Below, piece by piece: positions 33,777 to 42,296 of a stretch of 64,000 nt of DNA. The notes beneath the pieces are model-generated. The model was not told where the DNA came from and ran no database searches. It saw only the letters and a list, made by a program, of their open reading frames with translations. The stretch is from Luteibacter sp. Lineage in GTDB: Bacteria > Pseudomonadota > Gammaproteobacteria > Xanthomonadales > Rhodanobacteraceae. Every line of letters starts with the position of its first letter. The first letter of the stretch is position 1. Where the stretch lies: contig NZ_WNDO01000012.1 in NCBI RefSeq assembly GCF_009912395.1, forward strand, positions 62,001-126,000. Reading direction: 5' to 3'. Made by a program: the position numbers and the translations under genes.

Positions 33777-36700
33777 TCAGAAGTCGTAGGTGATACCGAA
33801 GCGGGCGTAACGCGGCGGCGTGTAGCTGATCACGCGCTGGTAGGCGTCGTTGATCGAGTTCTTGCTGCCGGAAACGGGTTCGCTCTGGTCCGGACGCTGC
33901 TGGTTGAGCAGATTGAACACCGAGGCGCTGAAGGCCAGCTTGCGGTCGGCCCACAACGGACGATACTCCAGGCTCACGTCGAGCAGTTCCTGCCAGGGCT
34001 GCCGGCCGGCGTCGCCCGGACGCGACGGCACGCCGAAGCAGAAGTGGTAGTAGCTGCCGTAGCCCGCCGGATCGCCCTCGTCCGCACCATAGCGACCCAG
34101 GCATTCCTTCGGACGCCCGGATTGCACGGTGAGGTTGGCCGAGACCATCCACTCAGGCGCGATCTGGTACGAGCCGTAGAGCTTGATCTGGTGCTTGCGA
34201 TCGTTCGACAGATAGCCGTTGGCGTAGTCCATCAGCGTCGCGTAGTCCCAGTCGCGGGATGCTGCGACGGAGCCCTGGCTCACGTCGGAGCGCATCTGGC
34301 CTTCGGTGTTGCCGTAGCTGCGCGAATACAGGTAGTCGATCTTGCCCGACCACTTGCCGTCGAACGGATGCGACAGGTAGACGTCCAGGCCGTAGTAGTT
34401 GCGCTTGAGCTGGGTGAAGCCGAAGTCGTCGTTGGTCACCGTCACGTTGGTGTAGCCGCCGTTGGCGTTTTTCAGCTGGTAGACGTTCGCGCGTCCCGGA
34501 TTGGACAGGTAGCAGCTGCCGATGGCGACCGACTGCAGGTCGGCGCCCTGGGCCGCCGCGGCACGGGAGATCGCACCATGATCGCAGACGTCATCGAGCG
34601 CGGTGCGCAGCTTGCGTACCGTGGCCTTCGCACCCCATACCCAGGCCGGATCGAACTGGTGGTCGAAACCGAGGATGAATTCATCCTGGTATTCCGACTT
34701 GAGGTTCTTCGAGCTGACGGTCTTGGGATCGGGCGGCTGGCCGTATTCGCCGTTGGGCGACACCGCACCACCCGTAGCCGACTTGATATAGGTGATGCCG
34801 GTGGGCAGGCCGTTCGCGTCGATGCCGGTATAGGTGAAGTACTGGTTGGTCGCCAGCGAGCCGGCCGACGTGCGCAGCGCCACCGATGCGGGCATGGCGA
34901 GGTAGTAACGACCGGCATTGCCGTAGATCTTCAGCGAAGCATCGCCCTTGACGTCGTAGCTGAAGCCCAGGCGCGGCGCCCACTGCGGCTTGCCCAGGCG
35001 CAGGTACGCCTGGCCGGACGGGTTATAGTTGGTGAACTGGTCGTTGCGCACGCCGAGCGAGAGCAGCAGCTTGTCGTTGACCTGCCAGTCGTCCATCACG
35101 TACTGGGCGCGTTGCCGGACGCGTACCGTGGCCAGCGTGTTGTAGTGGCGGTAGTACCCGTAGTAGCCGGTTTCACCACCGGGATAATTGCCCGGTTCGT
35201 CCACAAAGGGATTGTCGCTGATGTTGAGCTTGGGGTCGGTCTTGCCGTACCACAACTCGTAGCCGACGCCGCCGATGGTGGTGCCGTCCTCGTAGTCCTT
35301 GGTGTCCTGGTTGTCGATACCGGCCGTGATCGAATGCGAGCCGATCTTGTAGTTCAGGTCGATGCGCAGGTTGCGCGCGTTCGACTCGTGCCCCGGGTTG
35401 TCGACGGTGTCGAGCGTCTGGTGGTTCGTGATGCCCTTGCCGCCGTTGAGGGCGGGATTCTGCTGGTCGAGGCCACCAATGAACGGACCGACGACACCCG
35501 TCTGCGCCGGCTCGTTGTAGTAGGTGAGCTTCGACTTGCCGTACAGCGCGGTCAGGGTCAGGTTGTCGGTGATGTAGCTGGTGAACTTGCCGATATAGAC
35601 ACGGGCCTGGGTCTTGTCGGTCTCGTCGATGTTGCTGAAGCTGCCGCGGGTCAGCGTGCCGTAGTCGTAGTTGTACTTGTCGCCGGTGGTGCGGTGCGAC
35701 TGACCGACGCTGGTCAGTTCGAGGATGTTGTTATCGGTGATGTTCCAATCGAGCTTGCCGTACCACTTCGGATCCTTGTACGTGTACTTGGTGTCGTACG
35801 AGTGGTTCAGGTCGCCGACCGAGTTGCCCTCGGTGCGCGCGGCCTCCACCGCAGCGAACACGTACAGCTTGTTCTCCACCAGGGGGCCGCCAGCGTAGCC
35901 GCTGATGGTGCTGGTCCACGAGTGGTTGTCCTGGTTGCGCAGGAAGATGCTGCCCTGGGTCTGGGCGTTGCCATGCACGTAGCGGATGTCGCGACCTTCC
36001 GAGCGTGCGAAGTCGGGCTCCCACAGCACCTGGGCACCGAAGTGCCATTCATTGGTGCCGCGCTTGCCCACCTGGCTGATCACGCCGCCGTCCGATCGGC
36101 CGTACATGGCGGAGTAGCCGCCACTGAGCACTTCCTGCTGGTCGATGGCGCCGTAGGGCAGGCTGACGCCACCGAAACCGCTCAGCGGATCGGTCGTGTT
36201 GAAGCCGTTGATGTAGTAAGCGTTCTCGCTGACCGACGAACCGGCGAAGGAGACCAGCGAACCGCCGAAGGCGCCCTTGAAGTTGGCGATGCCGCGCGAC
36301 GCGCCGGGAGCGAGCAGGGCGATGCCCTCGGCCGAGCGCTGCAGGGGAAGGCGGGCGAGGTCCGCGGAGGTGATCACGGTGCTCGAGGCCACGGTGGCGA
36401 CGTCGATCTTCGGCATCTGGTTCGCCGAAACGGTCAGGCCTTCGAGCTGCTGGGTGCCGCCGCTGGCAGTGTCGAACGACACATCGGTGGAGGCGCCGAC
36501 GCGCAGGGTGACGTTGTCACGCGATTCGACGATCGCGCCGTTCTTCTTCAGGGATACCTTGTACGTGGCGAGCGGCAGCGATTCGGCGGCGTAACGGCCG
36601 CGGCTGTCGACACCCACTTCGCGCGTGAGGCCATTGCTGCCCTCGATGAGCACCGTCTCGCCATCGGCGATGGGTGCCTGGCCGGCGATGCGACCGGTGG

Positions 36701-36785
36701 TGGCCTGGCCGTGGGCGAGGCCGGAAAGCGACGCGGCGACCGCGGCGCAGATCAAGGTCCGTCTTAGGGAAGGTCGGGGTTGCAT
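33777..36785 (-). CDS. TonB-dependent receptor, Oar/CarbopepD-like N-terminus
   Basis: This 1002-residue outer-membrane receptor has a signal peptide at 1-26. A carboxypeptidase-regulatory-like beta-sandwich (about 30-105; GRYAAESLPLATYKVSLKKNG) precedes a plug domain (LEGLTVSANQMPKIDV as TonB-box region, INGFNTTDPLSG, YSAMYGRSDGGVISQVGKRG). The 22-strand barrel ends ARFGITYDF with the expected terminal Phe. This Oar-like class in Xanthomonadales commonly imports peptides or protein fragments. The S15-type hydrolase gene is 10 bases downstream, making a receptor-hydrolase pair. It lies 97 bases downstream of the DeoR gene with its own likely promoter in that gap. Confidence 0.93.
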   Translation of the reverse strand: MQPRPSLRRTLICAAVAASLSGLAHGQATTGRIAGQAPIADGETVLIEGSNGLTREVGVDSRGRYAAESLPLATYKVSLKKNGAIVESRDNVTLRVGASTDVSFDTASGGTQQLEGLTVSANQMPKIDVATVASSTVITSADLARLPLQRSAEGIALLAPGASRGIANFKGAFGGSLVSFAGSSVSENAYYINGFNTTDPLSGFGGVSLPYGAIDQQEVLSGGYSAMYGRSDGGVISQVGKRGTNEWHFGAQVLWEPDFARSEGRDIRYVHGNAQTQGSIFLRNQDNHSWTSTISGYAGGPLVENKLYVFAAVEAARTEGNSVGDLNHSYDTKYTYKDPKWYGKLDWNITDNNILELTSVGQSHRTTGDKYNYDYGTLTRGSFSNIDETDKTQARVYIGKFTSYITDNLTLTALYGKSKLTYYNEPAQTGVVGPFIGGLDQQNPALNGGKGITNHQTLDTVDNPGHESNARNLRIDLNYKIGSHSITAGIDNQDTKDYEDGTTIGGVGYELWYGKTDPKLNISDNPFVDEPGNYPGGETGYYGYYRHYNTLATVRVRQRAQYVMDDWQVNDKLLLSLGVRNDQFTNYNPSGQAYLRLGKPQWAPRLGFSYDVKGDASLKIYGNAGRYYLAMPASVALRTSAGSLATNQYFTYTGIDANGLPTGITYIKSATGGAVSPNGEYGQPPDPKTVSSKNLKSEYQDEFILGFDHQFDPAWVWGAKATVRKLRTALDDVCDHGAISRAAAAQGADLQSVAIGSCYLSNPGRANVYQLKNANGGYTNVTVTNDDFGFTQLKRNYYGLDVYLSHPFDGKWSGKIDYLYSRSYGNTEGQMRSDVSQGSVAASRDWDYATLMDYANGYLSNDRKHQIKLYGSYQIAPEWMVSANLTVQSGRPKECLGRYGADEGDPAGYGSYYHFCFGVPSRPGDAGRQPWQELLDVSLEYRPLWADRKLAFSASVFNLLNQQRPDQSEPVSGSKNSINDAYQRVISYTPPRYARFGITYDF

Positions 36786-36805
36786 GGGGAAGCTCCGGAA
36801 GGCTT

Positions 36806-36842
36806 TCGATCTATGTGTATGGATATGGATTCAATCGATCTA
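36806..36842 (-). repeat. Pair of 8-bp direct repeats before the TonB receptor gene
   Basis: TAGATCGA (minus strand) occurs at 36806-36813 and 36835-36842, starts 29 bp apart, in the AT-richer leader of the TonB receptor gene. This spacing is close to three helical turns and could be two regulator half-sites. The repeats are short, so chance is possible. Confidence 0.25.
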
Positions 36843-36882
36843 AAGTTGAGTTAAGGAGCGGCCTTCCTGGCACGTCGTTTTC

Positions 36883-37638
36883 TTAGGCGTATTCGATGGT
36901 GCTGACGATCTCGCCGATGGCGGCGATGGCACGGGATTTTTCGGCACGGCGGTCGGTCACCAGCACGTCGATGCGGTCGGCCGGGCACCAGGCCACGCGG
37001 CTGCGTACACCGATCTTCGCGTGATCGGCGGCGATCATGATCGAGCGGGCATTCGCGCACATGGCACGGGCGATTTCCGCTTCCTCCAGTTCGAAGCTGC
37101 TGGCGCCAGCGGCGGCGTCGATGCCGACCGGCGAGAGAATGGCCAGGTGCGCCTGGTAGCGGGCGATCTCGGCAATGGTGGCGGAGCCGTGCGTGCAGCC
37201 GATCCGCGCGTCGAAGCGACCGCCGAGCAGGCGTACTTCGTTGTCGGTACGGGCGGCGAATCGCGTCGCGACGTCCACGGAGTTGGTGACGATGGTGAGC
37301 CCGCTACGTGCGGACAAGGCCTCTGCGACCAGGGTCATGGTGCTGCCGGCGTCCATGAAGACGGTCTGGCCGCTTTCCACCAGTGACGAAACCTTGCGAG
37401 CGATGGCGCGTTTTTCGCGCACGCGGGTGGCATGGCGCACGTCGATCGGCGGCTCGTCGTCGGCCAGCACCGCGCCGCCGTGGACGCGACGGATCTCGCC
37501 ACGCTCGGCCAGTTCGACGAGGTCGCGGCGGATCGTCTCGCGGGACACGCCCAGTTCGCTCACGATGCGTTCCACGGACACCTTGCCGCTGGCGCGAAGC
37601 AGGTCGCGGATGCGGGTGTGTCGTTCTTCATGCCACAT
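36883..37638 (-). CDS. DeoR/GlpR-family transcriptional regulator
   Basis: This 251-residue repressor-type protein has an N-terminal winged helix (RHTRIRDLLRASGKVSVERI, VSRETIRRDLVELAERGEIRRVHGGAVL) and a C-terminal sugar-phosphate-sensing domain (VFMDAGSTMTLVAEAL, LTIVTNSVDVATRF, LLGGRFD). DeoR proteins usually respond to phosphorylated sugars or glycerol-3-phosphate. The gene overlaps the upstream ABC permease by 11 bases, so it belongs to the importer operon and probably controls it and the divergent phosphatase-phospholipase genes. This is one reason to suspect a phosphorylated substrate. Confidence 0.93.
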   Translation of the reverse strand: MWHEERHTRIRDLLRASGKVSVERIVSELGVSRETIRRDLVELAERGEIRRVHGGAVLADDEPPIDVRHATRVREKRAIARKVSSLVESGQTVFMDAGSTMTLVAEALSARSGLTIVTNSVDVATRFAARTDNEVRLLGGRFDARIGCTHGSATIAEIARYQAHLAILSPVGIDAAAGASSFELEEAEIARAMCANARSIMIAADHAKIGVRSRVAWCPADRIDVLVTDRRAEKSRAIAAIGEIVSTIEYA

Positions 37639-39283
37639 GGCGGCGGTCCTTCAATACGTACAGGGCAAGGCGCATCGCGCCGAGTGCGAGCGCGCCGGCC
37701 AGCACGACACACATGGCGTATGCGGCGGCCTGCGCGAGGAATCCGTTCTCATCCAGGCGCATCACGCTCACGGAGGCGAGTCCGAGGTCGGGGGTGACGA
37801 GGAAGATCACGCCTGACAGGGTAACCATCGAGCGCATGAACAGGTAGAAGAAGCCGGCGATCGTGGCCGGTGCGGCGAAAGGCAGGATCGCATCGCGAAG
37901 CACATGCCGGGTGCGGCCGCCAAGACTGGATACCACGTCCTCCAGTGCGCCGGGCACCTGGCGCATGCCGGCCTGCATCGTGAGGAAGGCCTGGGCGTGG
38001 TAGTGGTAGAAACTGCATGCCGCGACGATCGCGGCGCTGCCATAAAGCCACGTGGACAACGGGCCATGGTTGAAGGCGAGCACGTAGCCCAGGCCGAGCA
38101 CCATGCCGGGCACGGCGGCGGGCAGCGTGGCGAGGAATTGCAACGGACGTGCCCAGTGCGGCGGCAGCGAGCGCAGCCCGGCCGCCAGGGCGAAGACCAG
38201 CGCGATACCGCCGAGGGCTGCCGCGAACGACACGCCCAGGGATGTGGCGACGGGGCCATAGCCTTCCGGCATGTCGAGGTAATGCGCGATGGTGAGCGTC
38301 GGGTCGTAAGGCCACAGGCGAACGAGGCTCACGTAGGCCACCGTCGCCACCACGGCCAGCATGGGCAGCAAGGCGATGACGCTCGCGGCGCCCAGTGCGA
38401 TGTCGCGTGCGGGCTGCTTCGCCGGCACCAGCGGTTGCCCGACCACGCCTTCACCGGCGTCCTGGCGGCGGCGCGCCATGCGTCCCAGCGCGACGGAAAG
38501 CAAGGCGGGCAGCAGCAGGAGCACGCCGAGCGTCGCGCCCATGCCGAAGTCCATCTGGCCCACGACTTCGCTGTAGATCTCCATGGCCAGTACACGGTAG
38601 TTGCCGCCCACCACGACCGCGCTGCCGAAATCGGTGAGCGTTTCGGTGAACACGAGAAAGGCGGCGGCCACCATCGCGAAGCGCAGGCGAGGTAGCGTGA
38701 CGTCGAGGAACTGCCGGAACGCGCCTGCGCCGAGCGAGGCGGCGGCGTCGTAATGACGCGAAGGCGTGCGTTCAAGCGCCGCGGAGAGCACGATCACCAC
38801 CTGCGGCAGGCTGTAAATCGTATTCGCGATCAACAGGCCCCAGAAACCGTAGATATCGGTCGGCAGGCCCGTCAGGCGGTGGATGAGGCCGTTGCGTCCC
38901 AGCAGGCAGACCAAGCCGAGACCGATCACCAGGGACGGTGCGAGCATGGGCAGCAGCAGGACACCACGGATTAGCGGCTTGCCTGGCAGGCGCGAGCGAT
39001 GCAGCGCCATGGCGAGGCACAGGCCGAACGCCACGGTGACCAGCGTGGTGCCCAGTCCGATGGACAGGCTGTGCAGCGCGGCGCGCGGCAGTCCCGGGTC
39101 GTCGAACAGGCGCAGGTAGTTCGCCGCGGTGACATGTCCGTGCGCGTCGGTGACGCTACGCCAGAGCACGGTCGCGAGGGGGTGCAGGAAAAATAGGCAA
39201 AGCGCTGCGATCGGCAGGCCGACGAGCAGCCACGTACCGATGCGCGGCCGTGACAAAGGGCGTGCGATTGCCGCGACGTTCAT
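37628..39283 (-). CDS. ABC importer permease, two fused permease halves
   Basis: This 551-residue inner-membrane protein contains two BPD_transp_1 units in tandem, about 12 helices. EAA-loop-like segments are seen in both halves (around AASLGAGAFRQFLDVTLPRLR and VVSSLGGRTRHVLRDAILPF). Fused permeases of this size are typical of the ferric/2-aminoethylphosphonate/hexose-phosphate (FbpB, PhnV-like, AfuB) group. The start at 39283 overlaps the ATPase stop by ATGA. The longer frame to 39487 lies inside the ATPase gene. Works with the ATPase and binding protein encoded just upstream. Confidence 0.92.
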   Translation of the reverse strand: MNVAAIARPLSRPRIGTWLLVGLPIAALCLFFLHPLATVLWRSVTDAHGHVTAANYLRLFDDPGLPRAALHSLSIGLGTTLVTVAFGLCLAMALHRSRLPGKPLIRGVLLLPMLAPSLVIGLGLVCLLGRNGLIHRLTGLPTDIYGFWGLLIANTIYSLPQVVIVLSAALERTPSRHYDAAASLGAGAFRQFLDVTLPRLRFAMVAAAFLVFTETLTDFGSAVVVGGNYRVLAMEIYSEVVGQMDFGMGATLGVLLLLPALLSVALGRMARRRQDAGEGVVGQPLVPAKQPARDIALGAASVIALLPMLAVVATVAYVSLVRLWPYDPTLTIAHYLDMPEGYGPVATSLGVSFAAALGGIALVFALAAGLRSLPPHWARPLQFLATLPAAVPGMVLGLGYVLAFNHGPLSTWLYGSAAIVAACSFYHYHAQAFLTMQAGMRQVPGALEDVVSSLGGRTRHVLRDAILPFAAPATIAGFFYLFMRSMVTLSGVIFLVTPDLGLASVSVMRLDENGFLAQAAAYAMCVVLAGALALGAMRLALYVLKDRRHVA

Positions 39284-40281
39284 GCGCAGACCCACGCGCC
39301 GCGCGTGGCGTCGATCGCGACGGTCTCGCCGCGCGAAAGCGTGCAGTGGCCCGGCAGCTCGGCGATCAGCCGCCGGCCACGCCAGGCCAATGCGGCCCGC
39401 GCATGGTTGCCCAGGAAGGTCACGTCTTCGATAGTGGCCTCGCCGCGCGGGTCGGCGTGAATGACGAGATCTTCGGGACGAAGACACAGTTCGAACGTGC
39501 CGTCGCCGCCGGGCGGTCGACGTTCCAGGAAACCGGGTAGCGCGTCGCGGACGAAGCTCGTCGGCAGCAGGTTGGCGCGACCGATGAAATCCGCGACGAA
39601 GCGCGAACGTGGACGCTCGTAAAGGTCGCGCGGCGTGCCGGCTTGCTCGATGCGGCCTTCGCGTAGGCAGATGATCGTGTCGGCCATCGACAGGGCTTCA
39701 TTGCGATCGTGCGTGACCATGATCGTCGGAATACCCAGCGAGCGCTGCAATGCGCGGATATCGGTGCGCAGCTGGGAGCGCAGACCGGGATCCAGTGCCG
39801 ATAGCGGCTCGTCAAGCAGGAGCAGTTCGGGCTCGGTGGCGAGGGCGCGGGCCAGCGCCACGCGCTGCTGCTGTCCGCCGGAGAGTTCGCCCGGATACTT
39901 CGTGCCCTGATCCGCGAGACCTACGAGATCGAGCAGTTCACCGACGCGGCGGGTAACCTCGGCGCCGCGACGACCCTTGAGGCGTAGCGGATAGGCCACG
40001 TTGGCGGCGGCGTCGCGATCGGGAAACAGGGAGTACGACTGGAACACCAGGCCCATGCGTCGTTCGCTGGCAGGCAGCGCGCCGATGTCGCGCCCATCGA
40101 GCCAGACGGTGCCCGTATCGGCCGGCGTCAGGCCGGCGACGATGCGCAGCAGGGTCGTCTTGCCGCAGCCGCTGGGGCCGAGCAGGCAGACGAAGTCGCT
40201 CGCACCGGCGGCGAAGGTCACGCCGTCGAGGACGGGCTGCCCGTTCCAGCGCTTGCCCAGTTTGTCGATACGAAGGTGCAT
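39280..40281 (-). CDS. ABC importer ATP-binding protein
   Basis: This 333-residue ATPase has Walker A GPSGCGKTT, signature LSGGQQQR, Walker B ELLLLDEPLSALD and the switch His in VTHDRNEAL. A C-terminal TOBE-like regulatory domain follows from about 240 (ELCLRPEDLVIHADPRG, DVTFLGNHARAAL). It powers the importer encoded by its neighbours. FRLRIDK-like N-terminus (MHLRIDKLGKRWNGQPVLDG) is standard. It sits 28 bases after the binding-protein gene and overlaps the permease by 4 bases. Confidence 0.95.
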   Translation of the reverse strand: MHLRIDKLGKRWNGQPVLDGVTFAAGASDFVCLLGPSGCGKTTLLRIVAGLTPADTGTVWLDGRDIGALPASERRMGLVFQSYSLFPDRDAAANVAYPLRLKGRRGAEVTRRVGELLDLVGLADQGTKYPGELSGGQQQRVALARALATEPELLLLDEPLSALDPGLRSQLRTDIRALQRSLGIPTIMVTHDRNEALSMADTIICLREGRIEQAGTPRDLYERPRSRFVADFIGRANLLPTSFVRDALPGFLERRPPGGDGTFELCLRPEDLVIHADPRGEATIEDVTFLGNHARAALAWRGRRLIAELPGHCTLSRGETVAIDATRGAWVCA

Positions 40282-40309
40282 GCTCGCGTTGTTCCCCTGG
40301 ACCGGCGCG

Positions 40310-41314
40310 TCAGCGCGTCAGCCGTTTGTACCTGGCGATGAGCGAGGTCCGTTCGCGGGCCGCCGCGGCAAAATCGCGGACGGGCAGGGTAGCGACAAGA
40401 TCGGCCGGCAGTCCCGCGCGACGCTGTTCGTCGGTGGGCAGGCTTCCCGGCGCGGCGACGATTTCCTTGTAGCCGCGGTACAGCGCGGCCGCTTGGGCGG
40501 ACGCCGTCCAATCGAGGAAGCGTCGCGCATCGTCTGCATGGGTGCTTGCCTTCATCAGGCCGGAACCTTCCAGTTCGTAGCCGCGACCGTCCTCGGGCAA
40601 CACCATGTCGATGGGATAGCCCTGGCGAATCGACTGCATCGCCGAGAAGGCGAACGAGATGCCGATGGGAAATTCGCCGATGCGTGCGAGCTTGCACGGA
40701 GCGGAGCCGGAGAGCGTCACCTGCCCGATGTTGCGCGACAGCGCCACCATGCGTCGTATGGCCGCGTCGTCGCTGCCGTTGGCCGTGAGCGACGAGAGCA
40801 CCATGTAGCCCGTACCGGACGATGCCGGATCGGGCATGGCGATCTGTCCGCGATACACCGGATTGCCCAGGTCGCTCCAGCGCCGTGGCATTGGCAGGCC
40901 TCGTTCGGCGAGTGCCTGCCGATTCACGCAAAGCGCAGCGAGGTAACCGGTGGGCGCGAACCAGCGGGCATCGGGTGCGCGGAACGCGGCGGGCATGGCG
41001 TCGATGTCCTTGCCATGCACGGGCGTGAGCAACGCTGCGATGCGCGGCTCCTGCATGTCGGTGACCGCCATGCCCCAGACGACATCGTTACGTGGTTGCG
41101 CCGATTCCGCGATCAGTCGCGCGGCAAGATCGCCGCTGGAAAGACGCAGTACGTGGATGTCGATATCCGGGAGCGCCTTGCGTGCGGCATCGAGATAGGT
41201 GGCTATCTCGTCGCTCTCGAGCGCGGAATACACCGTGATCGATCCAGCGTGGGCGACACCCTGCGCCACGGCGAAGCCGAGGAGGAAGGTGACGATGTGG
41301 CGGTATGGACGCAT
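40310..41314 (-). CDS. Periplasmic binding protein, AfuA/2-aminoethylphosphonate/ferric-type
   Basis: This 334-residue protein has a signal peptide (1-23, ending GVAHA) and an SBP_bac_6-type fold (SITVYSALESDEIATYLDAA, DVVWGMAVTDMQ, PRRWSDLGNPVYRGQIAMPD, SSGTGYMVLSSL). This group includes ferric-binding proteins, putative 2-aminoethylphosphonate binders and the hexose-phosphate binder AfuA. The paired tyrosines of a classical ferric binder are not evident near the C-terminus; the ASSGTGYM segment would suit a phosphate-type ligand. With a DeoR regulator, a phosphatase and a phospholipase C around it, a phosphorylated organic ligand is my preferred reading. No good ribosome site precedes ATG 41314. 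Confidence 0.85.
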   Translation of the reverse strand: MRPYRHIVTFLLGFAVAQGVAHAGSITVYSALESDEIATYLDAARKALPDIDIHVLRLSSGDLAARLIAESAQPRNDVVWGMAVTDMQEPRIAALLTPVHGKDIDAMPAAFRAPDARWFAPTGYLAALCVNRQALAERGLPMPRRWSDLGNPVYRGQIAMPDPASSGTGYMVLSSLTANGSDDAAIRRMVALSRNIGQVTLSGSAPCKLARIGEFPIGISFAFSAMQSIRQGYPIDMVLPEDGRGYELEGSGLMKASTHADDARRFLDWTASAQAAALYRGYKEIVAAPGSLPTDEQRRAGLPADLVATLPVRDFAAAARERTSLIARYKRLTR

Positions 41315-41359
41315 GAAAGGATGTTCGTGCCGCGGATCGTTGAAACGTGGTGTTATCGT

Positions 41360-41405
41360 GCCACACCTTGTGTGGCGTTTTGGGTATATTTGCCAACGTG
41401 TGGCG
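41360..41405. promoter_or_regulatory. Repeated GTGTGGCG sites in the divergent promoter
   Basis: A perfect inverted repeat GCCACAC-CTT-GTGTGGC fills 41360-41376. The half-site GTGTGGCG recurs at 41398-41405 within a weaker dyad GCCA...TGGC (41392-41404), 28 bp from the first. Both lie between the importer operon start and the phosphatase gene start, where a shared regulator would bind; the DeoR protein of the locus is the obvious candidate. Confidence 0.5.
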
Positions 41406-41495
41406 TCACCGTCCACAGGAAAATTTTCGTTTTTGTCATCAACCCGCAACGTGCATTCGCTAGTCCGCGCACGTGCTTTTCGCGAGGAGTGTCGC

Positions 41496-42290
41496 TTGAA
41501 GGAGCCGTTGTCCGCCGCGAGGCGGAAGGAATTCGAAGACTTCGCCGCCGCCATCGCCGATGGTGCCAGAACCTTGTCTCTGCCGCGTTTCCGTCGGCCG
41601 GTGAATGTCAGTCTCAAGGGCGACGCGAGTCCGGTGACCGAAGTGGATCGTGGCGTCGAGGCCATGCTGCGCGAACGCATCGAGGCCGCATGGCCGATGC
41701 ATGGCGTGCTGGGCGAGGAATACGGCGCTGAGCATACGGATGCCGAATACGTCTGGTCGATCGATCCCATCGACGGCACGCGCAGCTTTATCTCGGGCTG
41801 GCCGCTGTGGGGCACCTTGATCGCCTTGCTGCGGCACGGGCGCCCGGTGCTGGGTGTGCTCGACATGCCGGCATTGAACGAGCGCTGGATCGGCCATGTC
41901 GGGGTGGGTACCACGATGAACGAGGAGTCCTGCCGTACCAGCGATTGCACGTCGCTCGACCGGGCCACGCTGTACACCACCACGCCGGACATGTTCACGC
42001 CCGACGAGTGGGCCCGCTTCGATCGCACCAGCAAGGCGGCCTATGCGCGCCGGTTCGGTGGCGATTGCTATGGCTACGGCATGCTGGCCTCGGGTCACAT
42101 CGATGCCGTGATCGAGTCCAACCTGATGCCTTACGACTACTTGGCCATCGCGCCGGTGGTGGAAGCCGCCGGCGGTGTCATGACCGACTGGGAAGGTCGT
42201 CCGCTCGACCTGCACAGTGGCAGCCGCGTGGTGGCCGCCGCCACGGCGGACCTGCATGCCGCCCTGATCCATTCGCTCGCCTCGGACTGA
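41496..42290 (+). CDS. Inositol-monophosphatase-family phosphatase (HisN-like)
   Basis: This 264-residue Mg-dependent phosphatase has GDASPVTEVDRGVE, GEEYGAEH (first metal Glu), WSIDPIDGTRSFISGWPLWG (metal Asp/Asp core) and PYDYLAIAPVVEAAGG (last metal Asp). The DPIDGTRSF..GWPLWGTLIAL form is close to HisN-type histidinol phosphatases, which share the fold with sugar and inositol phosphatases. TTG 41496 is chosen: GAGGAG lies 6 bases upstream, whereas the longer frame reaches back over the divergent promoter. It starts the two-gene run with the phospholipase C and is divergent from the importer. It could remove phosphate from phosphocholine-type or sugar-phosphate products; histidine synthesis is less likely in this context. 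Confidence 0.85.
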   Translation: MKEPLSAARRKEFEDFAAAIADGARTLSLPRFRRPVNVSLKGDASPVTEVDRGVEAMLRERIEAAWPMHGVLGEEYGAEHTDAEYVWSIDPIDGTRSFISGWPLWGTLIALLRHGRPVLGVLDMPALNERWIGHVGVGTTMNEESCRTSDCTSLDRATLYTTTPDMFTPDEWARFDRTSKAAYARRFGGDCYGYGMLASGHIDAVIESNLMPYDYLAIAPVVEAAGGVMTDWEGRPLDLHSGSRVVAAATADLHAALIHSLASD

Positions 42291-42296
42291 TACCTC

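Noticed and set aside
32231-33793. 520-codon plus-strand frame opposite the S15-type hydrolase
   Set aside because: Shadow of the hydrolase; low-complexity His/Arg/Val/Gly composition, no recognisable motif and no ribosome site.
33741-36767. 1008-codon open frame on the plus strand opposite the TonB receptor
   Set aside because: It is the mirror of a high-GC coding frame: composition is Val/Ala/Arg-rich with no domain, and the minus-strand receptor is complete with signal peptide, plug and barrel.
40310-41314. Ferric-iron ABC importer (fbpABC) as the function of the importer operon
   Set aside because: The fold class allows it, but the DeoR regulator, phosphatase and phospholipase context and the lack of an evident C-terminal Tyr pair make a phosphorylated organic ligand more likely. 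Not excluded.
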